A DNA stretch of 64,000 nt from Candidatus Obscuribacterales bacterium (GCA_020050685.1 JAGVKG010000044.1:1-64000); one strand, 5' to 3'. Shown: positions 37,905 to 47,041, numbered from the stretch's first letter. A program made the numbers and translations. Notes: generated from the letters alone by a model not told the origin.

Positions 37905-38036
37905 ATGGCACTAGAACCAACCTTTGATATTTGGCATGTTGGCTTTCCTGTTTCCAATCTGACCGTTTCGGTTCAATTTTACTGCAACCAACTTGGATTT
38001 AAACTGGTGGGTCAGGTATGGAAGAAGAAACTATAG
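37905..38036 (+). pseudogene. 5' fragment of a VOC/glyoxalase-family gene
   Basis: The 43-codon frame reads ALEPTFDIWHVGFPVSNL, then SVQFYCNQLGFKLVGQ, which is the first beta-alpha-beta unit of a vicinal-oxygen-chelate domain including the metal-side His. It then turns into VWKKKL and stops, while a normal VOC protein has 120 or more residues. AAGGAAC lies before the ATG. The break (about 38012-38030) falls where the minus-strand zorD gene ends, so the rest of the gene was probably lost when the island arrived. Confidence 0.72.
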
Positions 38037-41000
38037 ATGTTTGAATATGACTTCGGGAGTCATGCCCTGTTGTCCAGAAATGATCAACCTGTGGCCGGCA
38101 GCACTCATCCATTGTTGATCATTTGACGAAAGCTTACTAGCATTTGTTATGCCGATCTTCCAGACATTGCCCGCGCAGCTATAACTTGTTGTAGCGCGTT
38201 CTAGGTCGGCACTAATTTCCGGTGCTTTGCTTGAAGTGCTTACATGTTTGCATTGAACTACAGCAGTTATGAGTCCTTCTATAGTTTCGATTATCATATC
38301 CGCACCACCATCCCAAGAGGCGGGTGTAGAACGTACGCGATAACCAAAAGATGAGCCAAGCTTTGCAAGCTTGTGAAGAACGTGCTCTTCAAATTGTGTT
38401 CCGCTAAACAGATAACTGTCAGCTAGAGTCCAGCTTGTAGATGAGCCAACATTGAGTCCTTTTTGGATCAGCTCATCGGCTATATCATCAGTTTCTGGGA
38501 GAGCGATAAGGGTCTTATCTCTCAACTTTCGCTTATTTTCCAGGACGTTATGTAGAAGAACGTCAAAACATTGTTCGGGAAGATCCGGATGAATAGCAAG
38601 CGGATAATGAATGAAGACCGGGCGATGCTGTCCGATGCGATAAATTCTGTCGGTTGCTTGATCCTCAACGGCTGGGTTCCACCATCTGGTCAGGTGAATA
38701 ACGTGGTTGGCAGCTGTCAATGTAAGTCCAACACCTCCGGCCTTTGGTGAAATTAGCATGACGTCAAATTTGCCGGTTTCCTGCTGGAATGCGTCAACTC
38801 TCTTTTGTCGGGCAGAAGTACCGATCTGCCCATTGATTACCAGTGGCAAGGAGTCAAGAGAATAACGGCGCCGAAGTATTGCTGGCAGGAAGTCGGGTCT
38901 GTGCCAATCGTTGTATTCGATAAAAATGAGAGCCTTTTCCTGCCTTTTGTGAATCTCATCCAGAATACTAAAGCAAGCTCTTAAGCGCGCCGAAGCATTA
39001 ATGAAATCACTGTCACGCCATTGTTTGTTTTCTCGTTTGTAGTCAGGGTGAAGAGAACAGGCGCGGAGTTTCTGCAGTGCCTGCAACATCGCTCCCCGTT
39101 GTTTTTCAGTGTTGCTTGTGACACTTTCGATAATATTCTTGTATATGGCCGCCTGCTCTGAGAGCATAAATTCTTTGTGGACCTTCAAATGCTTTTCTGG
39201 CAGTCCTGGAAGTTGTTCGTGCTTCAATCTCCGAAGCATGAAAGCTGGCCCAGAAGTGGGATGGATCAGTCCTTCCTGTAAGTCCAGCATACGTTGTTGT
39301 GCGCTCTCTTTACCATCAAGGATAGCCTTTTCATATTTATTGCTAAATTCCTTTATGGTTCCGAGCATTCCTGGCTGAAGAACGTCCGTGATTGACCATA
39401 GGTCAGCTAGTCTATTTTCAATCGGTGTTCCGGTCATGCCAATCCAGAAATCCGCATTGACGCCGCTAGCTGCTCCATAGTTCTGGGTACCAGGATTTTT
39501 TAACTTCTGTGTTTCATCGAACACTACTGCCGCAAACGTTACAGTGTTGAAACTGGTTTGATAGCGAGTCAAGGTTTCATATGTGGTGAGCACAAGTCCG
39601 GCCCTGTTCAAGCGAGTTGTATTTAAGTTTGATCCGGTCTGGAGAGCTCTTAGGTCAGATCCATATACGCGCACAAGTTGTCCTAGATCATTTGTTAAAT
39701 GGCGCTCAATTTCTGCTTCCCAGTTTTTAAGAAGACCGGTTGGTGCAACGATTAGGAGTGGTTTCTCTGTAATTTCAGCGTTCTCCATCCCTTCACGCAG
39801 CCATGAGAGGAACATCAAAGATTGATACGTTTTTCCTAGACCCATGTCGTCAGCCAATAGTAGTCCACGCGATCCGGTGCGGTAGTGATCGCACAACCAA
39901 TGATAGGCTTCAATTTGGTGAGGTTTGGGATTGGTGCGCAGGCGATCCGGGAGTCCTGTATTGGAAGGGATGTTGGATCGGTTGGTGCGAGGAACAAAAA
40001 ATTCTAGAGTATCAAGGTTTTCCTTGACAAGCATAACGGGTCGTGGAGTGGCTGGTTGACGCTTAGGTGAAGATGGAGATTGATAATTATCTGGCTTGAT
40101 CGGAATGTCGCGAAAGACTTCACCAATAGCTCCGAGCGTGTCAGAGGTGGCTGGAACAGTATGACCAGAGTGTGTGACAGTGGGATTACCCTGAGATATA
40201 GCTGACTGAACTTTTTTAATTAGCTCCTTTGCACCTTGTGTAGAGAGGGAGATCTTCTCGTTGTCGATACAAATCCCACGCTTTGCTTCAGGCAACTTTC
40301 CGTTGGGCAACCATTCCTGGGGTCGCATTTGGATCCAAGGAATTACCTTAGATTGCCATTCGCCTATTCCTATAACACGGTCAGAAAAGACATTATTCAG
40401 TTCGTCTTCATCTAGCATTCCATCCAGGTAAGCTGAGAATGCTGCTTTTGGATTCTTTAAGAAAGCACTTCTGGCTGAAGCATTGGCATGTTGTATCCTA
40501 TGAACATATTCTAGAGTTCGATTTAGCTTGTCGCTCAAAATTAAGTATTTGCCAACACCGATGCTGTAATGAGGAAGAAGTGTGGTGCTGTCGGAGAAGT
40601 ATTTTGCATATCTTTCTTGTTCAGCGGGCGGGAGTACGTTTTCAAATACTCGACTGTCGTTGTTATCATTCTCTAAGCGTTGCCTTAGAAGTATTGGGCG
40701 AATGGTGAAGCTTTCATCATCTGGAACGGCTTCAAGACGGAACGAATCAGCATAATACAACTTCAGACTAGCCAGATCTGAAGACTGTCGGATCCGCCTT
40801 TGCTCTTCCGAAGGGAGCATAGACAGGAGTCGTTGAAATTCGGCTAGTTGGGTCAGTCTCTCAGAGAACTGGTTTTCTTTATCCAGTGCCTCTTTGAGGT
40901 CGTCCAGATGATTGGCCATTTGATATGCATGATTTGGCAGCCAAAATCGGCGATTACCTACAAGTAATATTGCGCCTCTCCGCTCTGCTTGAACCGGGCG

Positions 41001-41414
41001 AGTTCCGCTCAACCAATTGTAGGTGAGTCGAAATGAATTGCTATGCAATAGCCCGTGGCCTTTTATTTCCAAGCCACCTTCGAAAAGACGTGGCAGCTCA
41101 AGGATGCGATGTAAGTAGTTCTCTTGTCCTTCAAAGAGCGTCATCAGATAGTACATTGAGAATTGGACTGAGTTGTTGTTCTTGTTGATCACGCCTTCAG
41201 TTTCTGGTGACTCGTTTGCTAGATCTATCAGCCATGAAGCACCTTCATGATTCTGACCGGTCCACTCGGAAAGAGGCAGAACTGTTTCATTAGCATCCAG
41301 AAGGGCGAATGAGAGAAACCATTGGTTGTCGACTCGTACTTCCTGAACCTGTAGGCTTGATTGTGTCTTTGTTGTTAGAGTAACACTAGGAGTTTCTTTA
41401 GATGCGATAATCAC
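38031..41414 (-). CDS. zorD: Zorya type I protein ZorD: SNF2-family helicase with Mrr-like nuclease domain
   Basis: The 1127-residue protein has an N-terminal region without recognised motifs (about 1-490). An SNF2 ATPase follows with DDMGLGKT (near 525), DETQ box FDETQKLKNPG (near 634), MTGTPIENR, and motifs V-VI SPKAGGVGLTLT and DRIYRIGQHRP (near 925). The C-terminal domain (about 1010-1127) has GTQFEEHVLHKLAKLG, WDGGADMII and VVQCKH (near 1054), the D-x-QxK pattern of Mrr-type PD-(D/E)xK nucleases. In Zorya, ZorD is the DNA-processing effector. The GTG at 41414 overlaps zorC by 17 bases and has GAGGA upstream. Confidence 0.88.
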   Translation of the reverse strand: MIIASKETPSVTLTTKTQSSLQVQEVRVDNQWFLSFALLDANETVLPLSEWTGQNHEGASWLIDLANESPETEGVINKNNNSVQFSMYYLMTLFEGQENYLHRILELPRLFEGGLEIKGHGLLHSNSFRLTYNWLSGTRPVQAERRGAILLVGNRRFWLPNHAYQMANHLDDLKEALDKENQFSERLTQLAEFQRLLSMLPSEEQRRIRQSSDLASLKLYYADSFRLEAVPDDESFTIRPILLRQRLENDNNDSRVFENVLPPAEQERYAKYFSDSTTLLPHYSIGVGKYLILSDKLNRTLEYVHRIQHANASARSAFLKNPKAAFSAYLDGMLDEDELNNVFSDRVIGIGEWQSKVIPWIQMRPQEWLPNGKLPEAKRGICIDNEKISLSTQGAKELIKKVQSAISQGNPTVTHSGHTVPATSDTLGAIGEVFRDIPIKPDNYQSPSSPKRQPATPRPVMLVKENLDTLEFFVPRTNRSNIPSNTGLPDRLRTNPKPHQIEAYHWLCDHYRTGSRGLLLADDMGLGKTYQSLMFLSWLREGMENAEITEKPLLIVAPTGLLKNWEAEIERHLTNDLGQLVRVYGSDLRALQTGSNLNTTRLNRAGLVLTTYETLTRYQTSFNTVTFAAVVFDETQKLKNPGTQNYGAASGVNADFWIGMTGTPIENRLADLWSITDVLQPGMLGTIKEFSNKYEKAILDGKESAQQRMLDLQEGLIHPTSGPAFMLRRLKHEQLPGLPEKHLKVHKEFMLSEQAAIYKNIIESVTSNTEKQRGAMLQALQKLRACSLHPDYKRENKQWRDSDFINASARLRACFSILDEIHKRQEKALIFIEYNDWHRPDFLPAILRRRYSLDSLPLVINGQIGTSARQKRVDAFQQETGKFDVMLISPKAGGVGLTLTAANHVIHLTRWWNPAVEDQATDRIYRIGQHRPVFIHYPLAIHPDLPEQCFDVLLHNVLENKRKLRDKTLIALPETDDIADELIQKGLNVGSSTSWTLADSYLFSGTQFEEHVLHKLAKLGSSFGYRVRSTPASWDGGADMIIETIEGLITAVVQCKHVSTSSKAPEISADLERATTSYSCAGNVWKIGITNASKLSSNDQQWMSAAGHRLIISGQQGMTPEVIFKHL

Positions 41415-42825
41415 GTTCTTGTATCCTCACTCCAGTTTCGTTGTATATAAAAGTTGACAATTGGTTTTGCCACCAATAAGTATCGCTAGACTGGTGGCTT
41501 ATGCCGTCTTGCTGATGATGTTCGACAATGTGTATTGATTTTCTTACGAGGTCACTGCGAGTGTAGCTGAGTTCGTACAATTTGGGAGCATTCTTGTTCC
41601 CATCTTTCCATGCTCGGCACTTGCCTTGATGACTCCATTCGGCAACAATAAGATCCCCAATTCTCATTAAAAGAACGCTCTGCTCGTCCGTCGCACCATC
41701 AAGTTGTGCAGCTGTAAGTTTTCCGGAAAATGCCCTGCGTGCAAAACGTGATGCTGCCGGTCCGAGGGCTACCCAAGCATCACTCAATAGTTCCTTGTCA
41801 TAGTAAGCCTTCCAAAATGCCTTGCGATATTCCCATTGGCGCTCCAATGCTAATTCATCTATGATGGAGAAAAATTGGTTTAGCGTTTCGCCAGTAAGCC
41901 ACCGATAGACCACCCGTAATTCTCTATCACCAACTCCTCTCCAACCATCGTTGCGATGTTTTGGCAGTCGAGGATCGCCAAAGCGTTTCAATAGCCACGA
42001 TTGAACATCAAGTTTTGTACTTGTTGGTGGTGAGTCCTTGCCTGTAAGCCAGGGTGCCAGATGGAACTGTATCAATTGTACGCGCTGGTTTGGAAACCGT
42101 AGGTTCCCGTCGTCCGTAAGATGATAAGAACGAACGGATTCGATGACGTTGTCCTGAGCAAATTGATTGGTATGAAACATTTCAAAGCCAACAGCTTCGG
42201 CGTAACCAACTTGGGATAATTCACCCTGTAGACCCGTCATATCGGCAAAGTGCTTCCGATTAGATTGGGCTTTATAGAAGTAGGCGGAGACCGCCTTGTG
42301 CGTTGAGAACTGCTCTGAAAAGAGGTCAAAGGATTCATCGCGCTTTCTCCAGCCCTGGAGGCGGTGTGCGAGCAACTCATCCTGAAAGGCACCCCTTATT
42401 GCACGTGAGAGTTTCTTGTATACATGTCTGCAATCGCTGTGATGATTGAAACCACGAAGATAGACAAAGATTAAGTGCCGCCAGTTGGATGCGAGCGGAT
42501 TGGCGTTTAGCCAGTTCAGATATTTATCAACGAAAAGTTCTTCATTGGGCAGGGGCTGTTTAGACCAAAACAGATATGGTGCCCATTTCCAGTCACGCTG
42601 AGTGATATCCTGCCAGTCATTGCTGGCAATAGCATCACGAAATTTGTGATCAATTACCTGCAAATCAAAGTGAGCGGGCTCCTTGGACGGTGCTGCAAGC
42701 TTAGAAGCGATTTGCTCTGCGACAGCAGCAATGTTCGGAACGTGTCTAAGCTTGGGTTTCACCTTTCGAAGGTGAAACTGTCCAATACGATCTTTTAGTA
42801 GCGCGGTTCTATGATGCTGCTGCAT
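41398..42825 (-). CDS. zorC: Zorya type I protein ZorC (EH-signature family)
   Basis: The 475-residue soluble protein has no catalytic motif I can name. It is rich in Trp, His and Arg (HLIFVYLRGFNHHSDCRH; WRGVGDRELRVVYRWLTG). Its place between MotB-like zorB and SNF2-type zorD, with 17-base overlaps on both sides, and its size identify it as ZorC. ZorC is required in type I Zorya and thought to work with DNA near the motor complex. The identification rests on context more than on residues. Confidence 0.8.
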   Translation of the reverse strand: MQQHHRTALLKDRIGQFHLRKVKPKLRHVPNIAAVAEQIASKLAAPSKEPAHFDLQVIDHKFRDAIASNDWQDITQRDWKWAPYLFWSKQPLPNEELFVDKYLNWLNANPLASNWRHLIFVYLRGFNHHSDCRHVYKKLSRAIRGAFQDELLAHRLQGWRKRDESFDLFSEQFSTHKAVSAYFYKAQSNRKHFADMTGLQGELSQVGYAEAVGFEMFHTNQFAQDNVIESVRSYHLTDDGNLRFPNQRVQLIQFHLAPWLTGKDSPPTSTKLDVQSWLLKRFGDPRLPKHRNDGWRGVGDRELRVVYRWLTGETLNQFFSIIDELALERQWEYRKAFWKAYYDKELLSDAWVALGPAASRFARRAFSGKLTAAQLDGATDEQSVLLMRIGDLIVAEWSHQGKCRAWKDGNKNAPKLYELSYTRSDLVRKSIHIVEHHQQDGISHQSSDTYWWQNQLSTFIYNETGVRIQERDYRI

Positions 42826-43555
42826 GTTTGATACGAGTGACGTCCTCCGGAGCTGGTGAACGCATAATAAAACGCAAATCGATTCTGCGATTTTGCCTCA
42901 GATTTGTATCGCTAACTGGTCTGCGGGATTCATAACCACTGACACCAAGTACGGGCACATTCTGGCTGTTCATGATTCCCCGATCTAGTACAGGTCTGGT
43001 GGCAATAAGTTCGCGAAATACCGTAATGGCACGGCGAGCTGACAGTCCCCAATTGTCATAACCGGTATCACTACCTATATGATCCGTGTGTCCTTCAATA
43101 AGAACAGCTTCGAGGTTCCCTTTGCTCTTAAGGTGCAGGCAATCGCACTTGGTCTGAAGTTGCTTATCTGCAATTCCAAGACAAGGTAAATAACTGGCTA
43201 GCACGTGAGCCAATTTTTGCAAAGCTATCTTCCCCTGCGAATTAACTTGGTCACTTCCGAGATCGAATAGGATGCTCTCCGGCAGCCGCAAAATGCCCTG
43301 TTCAAGATCGAGCTCGACTTGGACTCCTGATTCTTTAAGTGACCTGCTCATTTCTTGAAGGACAGCATTTCTGGACTCGATCATCTTTGTAATAGACTCC
43401 GTGGCTTGACGGCTTTGATTCTGCTGGCTTTGAAAATTTGTTGCTACCAAAACAAGCAAAATGATGAAAATGAAGAGTATCCCAACAAGCATGTCAGTAA
43501 ACGAGGCAAAGTAGCTGTCATCCTGAGTGTCTACTAGTGAAGAATTACTTATCAT
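42809..43555 (-). CDS. zorB: Zorya protein ZorB: MotB-like, OmpA/peptidoglycan-binding domain
   Basis: The 248-residue protein has a short cytoplasmic start and one membrane helix with the channel Asp: SFTDMLVGILFIFIILLVLV (D21), the residue equivalent to the MotB ion-pathway Asp. A periplasmic OmpA-like domain follows: FDLGSDQVNSQGK, VLIEGHTDHIGSD, LSARRAITVFREL and RQNRRIDLRF. This anchors the complex to peptidoglycan. The start lies 4 bp after the zorA stop. Confidence 0.92.
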   Translation of the reverse strand: MISNSSLVDTQDDSYFASFTDMLVGILFIFIILLVLVATNFQSQQNQSRQATESITKMIESRNAVLQEMSRSLKESGVQVELDLEQGILRLPESILFDLGSDQVNSQGKIALQKLAHVLASYLPCLGIADKQLQTKCDCLHLKSKGNLEAVLIEGHTDHIGSDTGYDNWGLSARRAITVFRELIATRPVLDRGIMNSQNVPVLGVSGYESRRPVSDTNLRQNRRIDLRFIMRSPAPEDVTRIKHAAAS

Positions 43556-43559
43556 CTAA

Positions 43560-45455
43560 CTATCTCACATTTGCCAATTGCGGTCCCGGGTGGAAGCTCT
43601 GCTCGCGCTCCTCAGTCAGTTCCTGAATGGCGCCGCTTAAACCCTGTAAGGCCTGCGTGAATTTATCGTCTATTCCCTCAACGAACGTTTTGACGCTTGA
43701 CTGGAATGCTTCTGTTTGCACAGTTAGCTCATTGAAGGCCTTAGCTAAGTCTCCATCCACTTGGCGGAAACGACCTTCATACTGTGACCAAAGACCAGGA
43801 ATCAACACTGAAAACTTCTCCAGCTCGACTAATATAGTTTTGAGTTCTTGTTGATTCTGCTGAATTCTCATTTCTGTCTCGTGAAGTTGTTGTAGAGCTT
43901 GGCTTACTCCAGTGGACGCTTCGCCCAGTGGGATCGCAACAGCGCTTACTTGACCCGAGGCTCGCTCTAATGTGTTGACCGTGCTTGAGATTCCATCAGC
44001 TACTTTTTCAAACACTTGCACTTTTTGATGGATTCGGTCTGAAGCTTGTTCAATGGATTCAGATGAGACTCGGAAACCCTGAGCTGCAGATGAAATCGAA
44101 TGTCCAGCCGATTGTAATTGTTCTGCCGTACCGGACATCTTTGCGAGAGCCTCTGACATCTGCAGCATAACTGTCTGCAATGGTGCTATTTGACCAGAAA
44201 TGTCTCCCACAGTACCGGCCAGCTTGGACATGCTTTCATGACTTAAGTCAGCGGCACCGCTTATGTTTCCACTTGCGTGGTCTATTTTTAACGCTAGTGA
44301 TTCAAGTGACGAAAGCGTAGAGCCAAAGTGCGTGAGGCCTTGCTGTACAGGCACAAATGACGCAGAGAAGTTCTCCATGGCGCTGGTGAGACGTGCTGAA
44401 GATGAACGTGTTTCTTCTCCAAAATTTTCACCCATGGAACGCATCTTCTCGACTAGCTGATCGAGCGACGACTTAAGAGTTTGCATACTGCTCATAAGTC
44501 CGTCCATATCGTCACCAGTACTCTTACGCATTTGTCCAAGAAATTCTTGCAACACATTTTGTAAGGCATCTTCGTTTGTGCTGCTAAATTTCTGGGCAAG
44601 ACTGCGGATCTCTACCGCCAGAGGTTCCAGAGCAGTGGCTACGCTAGCAGGCAGTTGATTGCTTAGGACACTGCCAATGCCTGTTGCTATGTTCGTGGCC
44701 ATATCATTGAGAGCGACTGTATGCCGTCTTTGTTCTTCATTGCTCTCAAAGAGAAGCTGGGCAGTGGATTTGTACTGGGTACAAGACTCCAAAACTTCGC
44801 AGAATCGCTCTAATTGTATTTGGAAAGCTCTTAGTTTTCTTCGTTGCAAAACGGACAAGACCAAACTGAGAAAGATGCCAGAGAGAGAGCTGATGAACTT
44901 TGTAGACGCAACGGCAAGCAAATGTTGCATTGCTAGCTGACCACCATCTTGAGCAGATAAGCCTGCCTGGGCGACTTGCAGGGCTGCGGCAATTCCGACA
45001 AATGTAAAGAACAAACCCATCCCAATTAAATAGTTGGGGAAGGCAAGAAATTGTGACAAGTTTATGGTGGTACTGAGGACAGCATCTCTATAAAAGTAAT
45101 GTGCTGGGCGGTGCGAGACATAAACCATGTGCTCTCCGTCAGGCGAATAAGTACTCTCAACAAACTCATGCCAGGCATGACTGAGACTTTTTATGTTACC
45201 TATGTCCGCAGACAGTGCCTCAAAGTGCTCATAGAATTCTTCTTGCTGCTTAGAACGATTTTGCTCTGTGGTTAGGTCCGCATTCGCATAGTCCGGTATC
45301 AGAGCGGTTGCTTCCTTTATATCCTTGTTGATTTTGTCAATATTAGGGAAGTAGGTCTTAAAGCAGTACAGCCATACGAATGCAAGAGCAAGAACGAAAA
45401 GAAGCCACACGTAGGGCAGGCTGAGTCCCTGGGCTAACAAATACATAGGGTCCAC
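43560..45455 (-). CDS. zorA: Zorya protein ZorA: MotA-like motor subunit with long cytoplasmic tail
   Basis: The 631-residue protein has membrane segments at about 13-32, 138-160 (LIGMGLFFTFVGIAAAL) and 183-207 (FISSLSGIFLSLVLSVL), in the MotA/ExbB arrangement. The remaining 420 residues form a long helical coiled-coil tail rich in Ser, Gln and Leu. In known Zorya, ZorA5-ZorB2 is a proton-driven motor whose tail reaches into the cytoplasm and senses or signals phage DNA entry. GTG 45455 has GAGGTG 8 bases upstream. It is the first gene of the zorABCD operon. Confidence 0.92.
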   Translation of the reverse strand: MDPMYLLAQGLSLPYVWLLFVLALAFVWLYCFKTYFPNIDKINKDIKEATALIPDYANADLTTEQNRSKQQEEFYEHFEALSADIGNIKSLSHAWHEFVESTYSPDGEHMVYVSHRPAHYFYRDAVLSTTINLSQFLAFPNYLIGMGLFFTFVGIAAALQVAQAGLSAQDGGQLAMQHLLAVASTKFISSLSGIFLSLVLSVLQRRKLRAFQIQLERFCEVLESCTQYKSTAQLLFESNEEQRRHTVALNDMATNIATGIGSVLSNQLPASVATALEPLAVEIRSLAQKFSSTNEDALQNVLQEFLGQMRKSTGDDMDGLMSSMQTLKSSLDQLVEKMRSMGENFGEETRSSSARLTSAMENFSASFVPVQQGLTHFGSTLSSLESLALKIDHASGNISGAADLSHESMSKLAGTVGDISGQIAPLQTVMLQMSEALAKMSGTAEQLQSAGHSISSAAQGFRVSSESIEQASDRIHQKVQVFEKVADGISSTVNTLERASGQVSAVAIPLGEASTGVSQALQQLHETEMRIQQNQQELKTILVELEKFSVLIPGLWSQYEGRFRQVDGDLAKAFNELTVQTEAFQSSVKTFVEGIDDKFTQALQGLSGAIQELTEEREQSFHPGPQLANVR

Positions 45456-45979
45456 TTTTCTTACACCTCGTCAGTCCGGTTTGAAACGGGGATTCCACGA
45501 AAATCGCACATAATCAAAGCAAATCGAACCTGATACTCCTGGCGTGCTTCGTCGGTATGCAGACATCTACTGTGTTGGGCAAGCCGTTTCAGCGGCTTAG
45601 AGAATTAGTCGTAGGTGTATATCTGTGGATAATCCGAAAGCCTGTTTGATGCCGCCATTCGCACTGCGATTGAAGTAGCCTAATAATGCCAAGGTCACAT
45701 GTTACCAAGAAGCGTTAAGTCGTCTGTTTAATTAGTTTTAAAATGTTGTCAAGCCTCCTCCTCAGCGTTCAGACTTGCGTGCGTGGACGATGCGTTAGCC
45801 AATAAATTTCTGTGAGTTAGATTTTTTTGAGTTTTCATAACTAAGGTGCACAAATGACCTCCCGTGGCTGGTGGGGCCTACATGCTGATGCAGACTGTTT
45901 GCTTCTTACTGTCCAGCCACTCAAGAGAAGATGGTGCCTCCTTAATAACGGGAATGAGCTGCGGATGGGGATTGAATAG
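45456..45979. other. Non-coding stretch upstream of zorA
   Basis: No gene is supported. The first 15 bases hold the zorA ribosome site. The rest is probably the zorABCD promoter region plus decayed element DNA. Part of it (about 45853-45976) is open in the same frame as the IS66 fragment that follows but ends in a TAG. No convincing -35/-10 pair or terminal inverted repeats were found. Confidence 0.5.
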
Positions 45980-46117
45980 GTCTGTGGGAAGCGAATGGCG
46001 TACACAGAGATCAGCACCGTGGAAATATGGCTCAGCAATGGAAATATCATTCGAGCCGGCGCAATGAGCCCGACTGCAATTGCAGAATTAGTGAAGATCC
46101 TTGATGCCACGTGTTGA
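45980..46117 (+). pseudogene. Fragment of IS66-family accessory protein TnpA
   Basis: The 45 codons after a TAG read ...ISTVEIWLSNGNIIRAGAMSP, then IAELVKILDATC and stop. This is the C-terminal pattern of IS66 OrfA (VEIxLxNGxxIRV... LxxLIxxLE). The stop overlaps the next fragment's GTG by 7 bases, as in intact IS66 elements. No intact N-terminus is present. Confidence 0.58.
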
Positions 46118-46176
46118 ACTTCCCTGCGTCAGTGCGTGTATTTTTCTGTGTGCTGGCGAACGATTGCACGCCCCGA
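46111..46176 (+). pseudogene. Fragment of IS66-family TnpB
   Basis: From GTG 46111 the frame reads LNFPASVRVFFCVLANDC, very close to the start of IS66 OrfB (MLxLPxSVRIFLCTxPTDMRKSFDGL). It loses similarity right after, where DMRKSF would be expected. The element is decayed, and the transposase gene TnpC is absent. Confidence 0.65.
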
Positions 46177-46280
46177 TTAATTGACATCACATCCATTAAT
46201 TTGACTGCTGAGGGATCGGTGCTATACAATTGTATGTGCAGATCCGATCCGACCATTGTCGGGGTAGGACCTGCAATTTT

Positions 46281-46997
46281 TTATCTAATGATTCCATACG
46301 GGTCATTTGGATGCGCTTTCTTGTAACAGATCGGCTCCAACAATTCAAATGCTTTATCAAGTCCATATGCTTGTTTCGATGCAATTGGTCTCTCTTTTTG
46401 CATCAAGGCATAGGCACAGAAATCGGCCAGCTGAATAAAATATGACGAAGCGGAATTTCGAAAAAATGGATCATCAATCAACTTTCTCAATGGAATGTTT
46501 TTTCCTGGCTGACCGCTGTCCAACCAAAAACCATATTTGCTGGGAATGAAATTATATAGCCGCATCCGACGCACCATGCGGGTAATTGCCACTTCGTCTC
46601 CTTCGTCAAAGACCAAAACCGCATGACTAGACAGTTCCTGCATAGTTCGATTGATTCGATTGAGCAAACGCTCTAGCGCCCAATCCTGGCGATCAACGAC
46701 CGAATTAAACAACATAGTCTCAGGCAAATCTGCCGCAATCTGCAGTAGCTCCTTGAAGATCTGGCAGCGCCGCCCTTTCGTGACAATCTTGGGGCCCGGT
46801 TGACCACGGCCGGAGGTGAATTTCCATGCGTGGAGTTCTTTGCGCACATAGATCTCATCTTTTTCACGAAGCTCGCGCCTAAACTTCAATAGATTTTCGT
46901 AAACGGTAGTCCATGCTTGAGAATGAATTACCAAGGCTGAAAATATGAAGGTTCGCGAAGGTATGTCCTTAGATTCATCAATGTACGCAATATGCAT
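46281..46997 (-). CDS. DUF3800 domain protein
   Basis: The 238-residue protein starts HIAYIDESKDIPSRTFIFSALVI, the typical DUF3800 start with an acidic pair (D-E-S) as in RNase H-like folds. A second acidic motif is VLVFDEGDE (about 130-140), and the end carries YFIQLADFCAYAL. The predicted activity is nuclease-like, unproven. DUF3800 genes are frequent near mobile elements and defence genes. ATG 46997 has GAGGA 9 bases upstream and is preferred over 47036. It lies 45 bp after the acyl-CoA synthetase stop on the same strand. Confidence 0.85.
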   Translation of the reverse strand: MHIAYIDESKDIPSRTFIFSALVIHSQAWTTVYENLLKFRRELREKDEIYVRKELHAWKFTSGRGQPGPKIVTKGRRCQIFKELLQIAADLPETMLFNSVVDRQDWALERLLNRINRTMQELSSHAVLVFDEGDEVAITRMVRRMRLYNFIPSKYGFWLDSGQPGKNIPLRKLIDDPFFRNSASSYFIQLADFCAYALMQKERPIASKQAYGLDKAFELLEPICYKKAHPNDPYGIIR

Positions 46998-47041
46998 GTG
47001 AAGTATCCTCGAAAAACAATTAGCTTGACTCACCAATATTG

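Noticed and set aside
43560-45455. Flagellar stator or TonB-ExbB/TolQR identity for the MotA/MotB-like pair
   Set aside because: The very long tail of ZorA, the OmpA domain on ZorB, and the overlapping ZorC and SNF2-nuclease genes fit Zorya. No flagellar or Tol genes are near.
45841-46110. Minus-strand ORF of 89 aa and other small frames in the zorA-DUF3800 gap
   Set aside because: They have no ribosome site or family, and the plus-strand frame matches IS66 fragments better.
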